The notes under the pieces are model-generated. The model saw nothing but the letters and a program-made list of their open reading frames with translations, was not told where the DNA came from and made no database searches. From NCBI GenBank assembly GCA_030141605.1, contig JAQGDQ010000062.1:193501-253500 (forward strand): a stretch of 60,000 nucleotides of DNA, in the 5' to 3' direction. The position numbers and the translations under genes were made by a program. The DNA comes from Tubiluchus corallicola (taxonomy: Eukaryota > Priapulida > Priapulimorpha > Priapulimorphida > Tubiluchidae). Below, one piece after another: positions 25,243 to 37,700 of the stretch (the first letter of the stretch is position 1; the number at the start of each line of letters is the position of its first letter).

Positions 25243-25731
25243 AAAAGTTCAGCCGTGCATGGAGTATTTGGGCTGATGTCAAGTTGAACCAGACAAGAGA
25301 TGTAAATTGGAACAGTACCGTTGTATCCCATGAATGTCCAAGAAGAGTTCCTGCCCTCAATCCTAGTCTTTTTTCACATGTACCACCTACACTAAACTTT
25401 GGTTTACCTGGAGAGATAGGTAATGATAATTATTAGGATTTATTCTGTTGATTAAATGCGTTAATTTGAATTGTCGTTTAGCAATTACCAACGCTGTTAC
25501 TGCTTTTATCTGGTTTTTGAAATTTTGTTGTCATTCGTTTATTTTACAGTGGAGGAATTGCCAAGTTCCACGAAAAAGCTTTTGGTATGGAAGCAGTCAC
25601 GATCCAGGTCACAAATAATCGTGAACATTGTGCTACTTTCCAACTTCCACCAAATGGGTAACTAGCCTGCTTACATAAGATGATGATGATGTACATACAT
25701 ACACACACACACACACGCACACACAGGCACG

Positions 25732-25766
<35 letters not shown>

Positions 25767-28700
25767 TTACGTATGCTCAGGGCACTTTATTTATGACTTT
25801 TCTTGCAAAATAGTCATAAATAGTCATAAATAAGATTTCAAATTTGTCATAAATAACGAAAGAAAAATAATCATTTCCCGATGAATGGAACAAAAAATTC
25901 AGTACAGAAAACTGTTTCCACCGTCTCTCTCTCTCTCTCTCTCCCACACACACAGGCAGTCCATAAGAAGCTTGCGCGTGACTGTTTGGTGGACTAACAC
26001 AGTAACTGAGACTGTCTAACTGATGCGTTTATCTGTCATTAACTCGTCTAGAAGCAACCTAAATAATAAAAAGTAAATGAGCGCGTTACCGCGAAAAAAT
26101 AAATAGGCACCGACAGAATCGTTGTCGTTCCATCGAAAATTTGAATTAAAGACAGCTTACCTATTTTAATGTCCTAAAGTTCTGCCGCCTCAAACCTACG
26201 CTCTGCACAATAACAGAAATCTACACTTCTAATTCTTTTCTTTGCACGTTCATTTCAGTGCCTTTCTCATCCTAGCGGCGTTAGGGGTGAGCATTCTCTA
26301 CCAGAAAGCGAATTCGAATCGAACCGAATTTGTGACTTTCGAATTCGAATCGAACCGAACTTCGATGCTTACCCCTAAGCGGCGTAAGTCAATGGCTTGG
26401 GTGTAGGTTTTAGCTCGAGTTTGCCGCAAGCGTTTCCCGTGCCTTACTGCCTCATCCTCAAGAAATAAGAATAATGCCGTCTGCTAGAATTTGAGCATAT
26501 TTTATCTTTGGGAGAATTTGTTGCTTCATTGTCATTAAAATTTAACTGTTTTTCTTGTTTAGTTATTTTGCTTAATGTAATTTTAATTAGAAAACATACG
26601 TGACGGTTCCCTAGAAAGATGTAATAGCCAATAGTATTTTCCAACATTAAATTTAAAATCGATATTTAAAAAAATACATTATTTACTTGTACTAATTGTG
26701 GCTACGAATTGTGACTGTACGAATTAATTAATAGATTGATTTTTATGAGCAGTAATTTTATAGGTCATCCTAAACAAATTAAAACCGATACTATAATTAT
26801 TATAAACACGATCACGGATTTCAGTCTGGAGGGATGCCTGCATGCAAAACAATACGAGAAACTTCAGGCCTTGGAATGATGAAAGTAGACATTTTTATTA
26901 CATTTTAATGTAATGAAGAACGAAGAAAGGCAAAATACAAGATTCTGATTAAAAATATGTATTTCTTTTAGCTCAGGATGGCATTTTTGGTCAAAATTTG
27001 ACACGTCATAAATAGTCATAAATAAAATCTGAAATTAGTATTAAATAAGCTATTTATGCAATTTATGACTAAAGTCATAAATAAAGTGCCCTGCGTATGC
27101 TGAAGTGGATAATTAATTACTGTTACAATATGACGAACGAATGTACAAACAACCAATAAACCATCTAAACCAATCGTTAGTAGACCGATACTGGCAAATA
27201 TTATTTTCTCTTTTTGAAAGAGTGTCTTTTCCTTCCCCTTTCCACTTCATGAACATTCCCTGTCTGTCTCTATTTCTTTTTCTTTTTATTCTCTTTCTTT
27301 AACACAGAAGTTAGCAGCAATAATTATTTGGTGATTAATTACAAGTGATTTTTGTAGAAAAAAGGTTTAAACGCTATTTATGTTTTAGCAAATTTAGGAG
27401 CTGAGAATTGGATTGCTTGTTGGAGCACACCGTCACGCTATGGTTATAACAATCTGTTGGAATATCAGAAAGTGAGTACAGATTACTTTAATCACAAATT
27501 TTAATGACTTTTTATGCTTATATGCACATACTATCTACGAAACAACCGTATAAAAGCGCATACACATGTGAAAGCGTTATATAGGTTTTACACGTCAAAT
27601 GTACACACAGGAAAGTTCAAATGTGACTTAGGTAAGTCAAATGTAGACATAGAAATTTCGAATGTGTTTTGGTAACTCAAATATGACTTAGGTAAGTCAA
27701 ATGTAGATGCATTACTTTGAATAAATCCGTAATTAAGTTATTTAAGTGCAAATTAGAAAAAGATAAACCACAGATAGTGCATGTATTAGTAGGCCTATAA
27801 CGTTGTTATTTTAACTTAGGAGCAATTATTAAATTGAAATTAAAGAAGATTAAATTTAACATCCTTAAACTTTAACACCTATCCACATTTGAGATCCAAT
27901 GTCACATTTGACTTGACACGTGTCTACATTTGACTTACCAAAAACGCTTATGATTTCTTGAAAACCATTGTTAACACATTTGAACTACCTAAGTCTACAT
28001 TTGAGTTACCAAGACACATTTGAATTACCTAAATCTACATTTGAGTTAACGCAGGTCTACATTTGATATGTAAAACCTATAAACGAAGAAAGTTCATTTT
28101 TCGACTGGACAACTAAGTATAATAATCGACTTTGCGACGAAAAAGAAAATCATCCAACGACGAGCTTTCTCGTCAGTAAAGCAAAAATGGCCAACAAAAA
28201 TGTCAAAATATGTTTTTTAATAGTAATAGCTGTCAAGAAACTGTGCAATGGACAGCGAGTGATTTTTGGTATGGATTCTAATGATGCTATCATTTTAAAT
28301 GCTCAGTTTTTGTGCTCTATCCAGGCGTATATTTTAATTCTGGACTTGCCAGTTGTAATCCAACGATTGCAGTCTTTTCTCTGTTAGTCACACGTGCTTG
28401 CGGCAGGATTTATCTCAAGGAAAAGTAGAAATCCCAAACTCTACTGGATAGCTGTACCTGCCTTGAAAGTTTGTGTGCATTTCGAACGATTTTCTTGAAA
28501 TATTTCCTAGCATAAACAGCAAAATTATCGAAATCATCGTATAAGCTACGAACAGTCATCTTGTCGGTTATCCTAGAAATCGCGGCCATATTGGTGACCT
28601 TTCTTTCACTCCATAACCAATTTCGGTCTGTTTTTGATGTGTTATTCCCTGAACCAAATCTTACAACAAACATCATAAATCGTTTGCAATTTTTTGTGGT

Positions 28701-31700
28701 TGGATAACTTATTTCATATATTAACTCTACTATAAAGCATGATATCTTTAACATATAGCATAAATTTGGAATTTAAAATCAGAACAGCATATTGAATGTA
28801 AACCCTGCTTTGTGGTGAAGTCGTTAAGAAAAATACAACAGTTAAGAGCGACAACAGTTAAGATTGCAATGCAATAGAGGAAACAGTAAAATCAAATATA
28901 ATACTGGCATGTTCATAAACAAAATGTAAATATGGAAGCATATAAGTATGAGCACGCAAGTGTGGTATCATGATCAAGTCAGCAAACTAGTGTGTGTACT
29001 ATACTAAGGATACTATATGAACCAAAACAGTTGATTATATAGCAAAGTTGTTTTACTTGGGGCCGTCGTTACGCAATTTTACTTTTGTTTTCAAAATTTA
29101 GCCTCTTTGTATTTTATGCCATTTTAAGTTTTATTTTTGTTGTTGTTTTAGTGGTTTCGCTTTAATCATTTCTCATCCTAGATATTTTGTAAAATTTTAT
29201 AAAATAGGTTTTAGTCGATCTTTGCCTATTCGAGTGTTCTTGTTTGTCGGTTATCTGCTTCCAATCGACCTTTAGTTAAGCAGTCAAAGCCAATTCCTTA
29301 GCCGAATTTTTTGGTTCACGTCTTCTAACCAAAACGGTATTTTGTTATTTCAACTAGAGCAGTCATTCCAAATCGGTCTTGTTTTGCAAATTTTTGCAAA
29401 TACTGTTGCTTATCTACGATATCACGAACCACTTGCTACAATAACTTGGTGTTAGAAGTTATGCCTGTGAGCCAACTATTACTTGGGGAAAGTGGGTGGC
29501 TACATTTAGCTTCAAAGACAAGAATTTAAACATTTAACCATTTAATTAGCATGACCGACACCTCACGAAATAATGCACCTTTCTTGCAGTATGATCACTT
29601 CCCAGATTCTAAAAATGAAGCCATGAGAAAAGACAGTTCTTGGAGGATGATAAAGGACATGCGTGAAAAGTTTGGCCCAGGCGAGTTTAACTTCAGCCCG
29701 TTCACGTTTATCGTTCCCGAGGACATCATGGCATTGAGAAAATTCTGGGAGAATAACCCCAGCAAGCGACTATGGATTTCAAAACCCGTACGTAATCGAT
29801 ATCGTATGCAGTCAGCATAGTGTTCGTAATTCGTATGCAGTAAAAACCTGCATGTGCTACCTTCTTATAAAAAATCTCCAACAACATAATTCTGTAGCTT
29901 GTATCGTTTAACCTGAAAACAAATAAGATAATTTTTTATAATTTTGCTCAATTTTACGGCGAAATCTAAACCAAATCGATCTAATTAACTTTAACAAAGT
30001 TTTACGCTAATTATAAAATCTAATCTCTAGTCTTTTTAATAAACAAAGGTTCAAGATTTAAGAAATTAAGAAATCAACTTACATGTGATCTTCTATAAGT
30101 GTAATTATGAAATTATAACAACGAATCAATGAATGACGCTAAACAATCTGTCACTGCAGTGTGTGAACGCCTGAGTTACTCCAATCTACAGATAAGTGTA
30201 CAGGTAAAAGACTGGTCACATGACCCGCTTAAAAGGAAACCAGTTTATAACAGAAAAGAGGGGGCAACACAAGTTAAAATCAGCACACTGCACCTGCACC
30301 GTTTTAAAAGAAAAAGTTAAAATTTTCGTCTCATTTTTATATGAGCAAATGGTCTTTTCTTCAATGTATAAGGTTATGTACTCAGTGCATATTTTCTTTA
30401 GCATGGTGGATCGATGGGTCTTGGAATTAAAGTGATTAGCAGTTGGGATCAAATTGGTGAACGGCCAGCAACTTTTCAGAGGTAAGATTTCATTTCCTTG
30501 AAATATACTTTGGTAAAATGGGAAGAGAAGTGGCTTCATCGTGATTAACAAAAACATATTGATTTCATCTATATCAAAGCGCTGAAGCTTAGAAATCCCG
30601 CAGTATGTAAACGACTTCATTTGTAATATACCTTCAATATCTTCCACAGTTTGAAAAATTATGTCTTAAAAGCACAAATTTCAGTGTGGCGTAGAGTAGA
30701 AATAGTAACAAAATTCAAAAGTTTGTGACGCAAGCTTCAGAACATTTTGATGATGGGGAAAACGAATTTTGAAATGAAAATAACAGCCTGCACCCACTTA
30801 GGCAAAGACATGGCTTTTATTCAGATGCAAACATCTGCAATAGTTTCGATCAGTTATGTCTGAACATGACTACAGATGGTAAAATGTTGCTGATGTTTGT
30901 GCCTGTATAAAAGCCATGTCTTTGCTTAAGTGGGTATTGCCTGTTATTTTTATTGTCACTTTTGTTTCACCATTCGCAAGCGAGTGCTACTTTATTTGCT
31001 CAATACGCAGGTACATTTCCAAGCCGTATCTTATCGATGGATACAAGTTTGACTTGAGATTATATGTATATGCTTCTTCATTGGAACCATTAAGAATCTA
31101 CCTACATGAAGATGGGGTTGTACGATTTGCAACAAGAAAGTATGTATGCACAAAGATGTTTTTCACTGTTTTCCCTGTCTAACAGACGAAAAAGCAAAAT
31201 CAGTTTTCTTACCTACTCTCGAAATGTAATCTATTACACAGGATTCTGTGTGGCTTCTGTAGCTTAAAGGTCTGTTGTTTTTAGCTCTTGCAAATTTGAG
31301 TGCTGTGAACTGTTGGTAAAGTGTTATACGACAAGTCTACCTTACGTGAGATCGAAGACCAAAGCTAAACAGATTATAAATTGGAATATTTGCTCAACTA
31401 CCGGTACAGACTAACTGCCATTTTTGCTGAGAAAGCTGCCAGTGGCCTATTTGTTTAAAGTCAATTCAAAACATAATCAACATAAATTCAGTGTTACAAC
31501 TTGCTACAGTACTGACCACCTTTAGCAAATTCGTGACACCCAGTCTAGAAAATAGCCACTGGTCAGACTTAAATTACGACTTGTGTATAAGACTACAACA
31601 CCACTATCATAACCTAGCTACTGGAGAAATCAGCGTAAAATAAGCTTAAATTACTTAAATTAAATTAAATTATGACTTGAGTATAAGACTACAACACCAC

Positions 31701-34700
31701 TATCATAACCTAGCTACTGGAGAAATCAGCGTAAAAGAAGCTTCTGTTTCATTTGCAATCATTCTAAGAGAGCTTTTATGCAGCTATTTTGACTTCTTTC
31801 TAGGAAAACCGTTCGAAAATCGACCTCACTGTAAAGCACGATCGAGCGCAGTTCAAGAAGCCAAACGTTTAAAAAATGCATTAAGAAAATAGGCATTTGG
31901 TAAATCTAGTACAAAATCTGATGATCAAAAGTTCTACGATGCTGTGCATTACTACGAATTTTTGCTTGAACACAACACCTACATACCCTAAATACAAGAC
32001 AGAAAAACGCTATCCACCAAGAAAGATTTTACCGCTCAAATTTCTGGAGTTTTGCAAAAAATGCGTGACAGCCACATTAGAAAATAGCCAAATCCAGCCT
32101 ACATTTAGCGTTGAGGACGCTAATCAATTTCTTCCAAATCGCTATGGCACTGAACCACGTCACCTGAACTTAGACAATCTAAAATGGTTTCCACGAATTA
32201 ATTTGTCTGCAAATGATAGGGTGGACTTTAATTTTTGGCTTTTGAGGCCCAAACATGTTGAAAACATTGTGCAAAAGAAAAGCTCCTCTTCTACGCCAGG
32301 TACAGATGGCATTTCGTACAATATTTTGAAAGACTCCCGGTTACACATTTGTTTTTGGCGGCTTTGTATTCGAAGCTTCTTTTCTCTAATAATCCAAGCC
32401 CACCAGATCTTTGGGGAGCAAGCAGAATTTCTCTCATCTACAAAAAAGGTGATTATCACATCCCGGCTAATTACAAGATGATCGCTCATACTTCTGTTAT
32501 CGGGAAATTCTACAATCAGCTTCTGTCTGGCCGAATACTAGATTTCCTACTCAAGAATAATTTAATAGATCACAAGACTCAGAAAGCTTTTATCAACGGT
32601 TGCCCAAAGCATATACAGTGATGAGCGAAATCATACAACATAGTAAAGCATTCTAGAAGACAGTACACATAACATTGTTTAACTTGGAAGATGCTTTTGG
32701 ATGCCGTACTGCATTTGAAACAGGCACTAAATATTACGCAAATCTCTACGTTGTACCAAGATTGTCATGCAACCCTTCTCGCCAACTCTAGGTTGAAAGC
32801 AGATGATACGGTAATGCTCTAGACTGCAGGCACACTAGGGAATTTTCCTCTGTACGCAAACACGCTTTTGCAAATCAGATTGAAGGCACTGTTCAACAGA
32901 TCATAGCAAGGGAGGCAGAGATGAGTGGGGAAAACGTGAATGTCTCTGATAAGCTTTTTTATCTGGTCAAATAAAAAAATTAAACATGTAGCTCAAAAGC
33001 AACAAGTAGATTACTGGCAGAACCACATCAAAAACCTTGTGGTTCAAGGCAAGTAGTTAGAACTGTTAGCAGAAGAGACTAAAGATGCCACATGGAAAGG
33101 CATAATCTACAAGTAAGGTTGCTCAATTTTGATCAATGCCTCGATTGACTGCAATCCCACTGCTGCCAACCTTGTCCGGTGGAACAAACAGACATCAGAT
33201 AACTGTAAACACTGCGGCAATAGAGAGATACTATGTCACGTGCTTAATGCCTGCTCGGTTTTATGCGACCAAGGAAGATATCTTTGGAGACATATCAGTA
33301 TTCTAAATTACATTGTTAAATCTATATAATCAAACCTTAATTCAACTAACGAAACATCCATTTTGTACGACTACCCCTCAACAGCTACCCCTCAACAGCT
33401 ACCCCTCAACAGGGCACATCCCGATTGGGCACAAACAACACAAATCCCTGACCTCACGATTTTCTTTCTAGAATCTCGTTTCTTAGTATTAACTGGGCTT
33501 ACCGTTCCATTCGATATTCCAGAAAATTTTCACACAGCCAGAGATCGTAAAACAAATGGATAGGCAGCTTTAATATCAGATTTTGAAAAACAAAATTTTG
33601 AGGTTTGTTTGTGTCATTTGAGATCGGCAGTCGCGGTTTTATTTCTGCCGACAATTACAATATGCTTAACATAGTTTTCAAGCGGTGCCATTGCACAGGA
33701 AAATTATCTGAAATGCGAAGATACTTAATGAAACTTACCATCGTCTCATCATATGTAATTTTCTATTCTAAATTCTCACCAGATTGGCAAGTTCCATGAC
33801 TGTCCCAGACACATAAGAACGTTCTGTATCTGTATAAATTTTAATACTTAAATTTTAAATAGATTTAATTATTTTTATCATAAATTTATTTCAAACTTTT
33901 ACCTTTTTGATCTCACAGAATGTTAGTGTTTGTCATGTAAGTTTTTATGTAAAATTCGTATTGTATAAGCTAATGTGTATTTAATGTGTGCTAATCCCTG
34001 GGAGAGTATCATCAATTGCACACTCCTATCTGGGACTTCGTGTCTCTTACATTTTGTAATAAAATTTAAAATTTTATAAAAAAAATTCCGATAAAATGTG
34101 GAATTGATTACATACGTCGATAAGTTATATCAACGTATTTATCGTTATTGTAACATTTCCGGTTTTTGCAACGCTACGTTGCCGTTGTTTAGGATGGGCA
34201 AAATTGTAAAAAATTAAGGGATCTGACTTGTCACCTAAACTGAAAAGCATGCATTTTTGATTGGTAAGATTTTTTCTCTACGGTCTGTTGAACAACATGT
34301 AGCATTGCATTATTTTATATACCATTCATTTTTTTTACATAATTAATAATTAGTACTTTTAGAACAGTACAGTACAAACACAAAAGGAAAACACAAAGAG
34401 AAATTCAAATAATTAAGCAGAGAAAAAAGAAGAACAGTGTATGACAATTACGTCGGTAGCATGGTATATACTTCAACCCTTACGTTTTAGACCATAGTTT
34501 TAGTATTTAGAATTGATTTAAATTTGTGGACAAATAGTGGAATTTTGGATCATTGTGCAGGTATTCTAATCTAACAAAAGACTACCAGAATGAGAAAATT
34601 CATCTAACCAACGTGGACATCAACATTCATGATCCCAAGTATTACGACAATCTGAACGAATTTGGCGAAACCGATTATAAGTGGTGAGTTTAATTTAAAA

Positions 34701-37700
34701 GTTAAAAAGTTTAAAAGTTTAATATAAAGTTAAAATAATCCATTACACATTGGCAAAGCTCTTCCATAGCCTTTAAGTAGGTTTGTGGAGCGCCAGGCTT
34801 GCTCAATCGATTTTTCGTTGTCATCACGCACCTCTTGTTAGCACACGATTATTACCTCAAAGCTTAGGTTTTAGTGCCATAGTTTTAGCATTTATTTTAA
34901 TTTAATCTATAAAATAATACACGTAAGCAGGACCTAGACTGCGCGATAATCCTGAAAATTGTTTGTATCCATCAAATGTACAAAAGTACTTATTGCGTTT
35001 TTGTCGTTTTCAGGACGCTGCAAACACTGTGGCGCCATCTAGGAGGTAAAGGGATAGATACAGATAAATTACAAAAGAGGATTCATGATGCCATTATCAA
35101 GAATTTTATCAGGTAAAGCGGCCATTGTCAATAAATTCAGGTTGCGGCCTGCTGAGCAATTTGCTTCATGTACAAAAGCTTCACGAAAGTGGCAAAATGG
35201 TAGATGCATAATATTTTGTTGGCGAAACTATTGCTTTATTTTACTGTTGTTCTTTATTGTTGCAAACAATGCAAACGTAAAATTAGTATCACATTTAAAA
35301 TCAGTGTATAAAGAAAAACAGATAAAATGCGAAAGTGTCACTACTAAATTTGAGCACAGATATTTTTTTTCAATTTGTCCAATCTGTCAGTTCAATTCTT
35401 GTTACAGAAGTAGCATACTGCATTTTCTCTTATACGTTTATGGCAGTGTGCTTTGGTATTGCACTCACATTTTCGCCCGCAAGGCTTATGTCTTTCCCTT
35501 GCATTCATTGAGTGCAACATCGCTCTTTTGACTATTTCCAAGTGACACTAAGAGCAGCAGATCCCAACTTAACGTATCTCCCTAAACGAGGAAATTACTA
35601 CATTCTTACAAGAATGACACTGTGGTCCGTTATTTGCCGTTTGTCTGTTTGTTTGCCCCCCCTGTCGGTTTTTATTTATAGCAAAGAGTTTTATTTATTA
35701 AGATTCAAGAGACGAACATTTAATATACAGTATATAATTACTTTCTATGAGAGCACAAGTTTCAAGTTGGGACTAAACTGATTTATGAACTCTGAAATTT
35801 CTGTTTTAAAGTTCACTAAAGTGCGACTTTGAATGCATTTGCGGAAACTTGTTTATATAATGCAACTACTCTGCATTAAATTTTTATTGATAATGCTAAT
35901 GCTAATGCAAAATTGTATTAAAACAATGTACCCAGTCTTCTTTTATTTACAGTGGTGAATCAGTGATGTATCACATGACAAAAGCGCATGTAAAGAGCTT
36001 ATATTCTTGCCACGAACTTTACGGAATAGACTTCATATTTGACGAGAATCTCAAACCATGGCTACTGGAAAACAATGCAGGACCTTTGTAATATATTTAT
36101 TTATTAGTGCTAAACAGCAACAGACATATTTATGTAACGTAACAACATACACTATAGTAAGAAAGTGTTGATTTCATAGCCTGTATTCTAAACAAGATTG
36201 TGTGCTGTGTAGTGTCACTTCTGTTAAGTGTGCTTGTTATTGTTTCAGCAGGGATGTTGTCACTTAATTTATTTCTTATTGATATTCGTTACACTAGATA
36301 TAGGCAGTTGTGGACATATATAATAATGAATTTGCTTAGGACACAGTCCAGGAATAAAATCCTGAATAAAGTGATTGATTCACATCTTTAAGTTATTCTT
36401 GTTTAACCATTTTGTTTGAAGTCCACCGGGAATTGTTGCTAGACTTGGGCCGGAATTGAACCCACGAGCCCCAAGTTAAAGCACGTTAAACGTGCAGCCA
36501 AAGTCTCAAGTGCTCACAAACTTGACAAAAGTTGGATTGGGAGAGGGCCTTTAACAGAAAATGTCAGAGGTGACGAAACCTGTCAAGCAGATTTGTTTTT
36601 TGTTTGTTCTCTTCACGCTGAAAGTCATCGATGTGATAAAGATGATTAGTTAGTAACCCATTATAATGATTTTTTCTTATTATCGTGTTATCGATTTTTT
36701 TCATACAAGGTTTGGGAACTATGTTTTAGTAAAGACCAACCGTTAAGTTGCTAGGATTTGGTAAGTAGGCTTGAAAGTTCTACTGCAAAAAAATAATTAA
36801 TTTTCTTACTTTTTGTAGTTTGTATAACGGGGAAATCAGTAGAAGAATGGCCCGAGACACCTTAATTTTAGCTGGCTATCGAATACCAAAGAAATCCGTT
36901 GTGATGGCTTCGAGAAAACGAATTGTTGAGGCAAGCATGGAAAGGTGAGAGCTTAAAGATAGGCTGTTTTCATGCCGTTGTAGTTAAAATGCTTCTTGGC
37001 AATTCCGAGCATTGTGTGATTGTTATTAACAGGGTTTTATACTATATATGTATTTTTTAACACAGTTTGGAAATAATGTTACTATTTTGGCAAACTATAC
37101 CATACCAAAGAAGTAATGAATGGAACGTTAAAATTAGACGTGAGAATTTACTATATAGGCATATATGCATGTAGCTTGTGTTGACTGAATTTTGCGTACA
37201 TTTTTTTATTTATTTGGTTTTTGTTTTTATGCAAAATTATTTTTTTAAATTATCACAAGTGATAGAAGAGAAGAAAAGATAAATTTTGAGGTAGAAAATC
37301 TTGGGTGTAAATATGACAATGAAGGGCAGAAGCTGTGAATAGATGTGAAGCATAATTTGCTTGACATGCTATGATGAGATTGAAAATTTAGCAGATACGT
37401 CGAAATGGTTAATAATACTCTAAATGTATTTGTGAAAATGTAAAAATTGTATGTAACATTTAAACTGGTTGTTATACGTAAATTTGGAAAATAAACATTA
37501 CTACTACTACTGCTACTATTATTTACAGAGGCAACAAGGTGGAGTGTCTTTTTACTCACAAGCCTTTCGATTTCATTTCAGCGATTACTATGGTGAAAAC
37601 ATTACCGGGCCAATTTTGCCTAATTCACTGCATGATGATCACTTAACTGCATACGAGAGAGCAAAGCGATCTTATTTCATAGAAGCTGGGGTAGTTACTG

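Noticed and set aside
28410-28754. 114-aa minus-strand frame
   Set aside because: It lies in a TTLL4-like intron, has no recognised domain and no splice or start context; it may be a relic but cannot be supported.
35085-35531. 148-aa open frame
   Set aside because: It starts in the TTLL4-like exon 35,014-35,112 but in another frame and runs into the intron; no homology.
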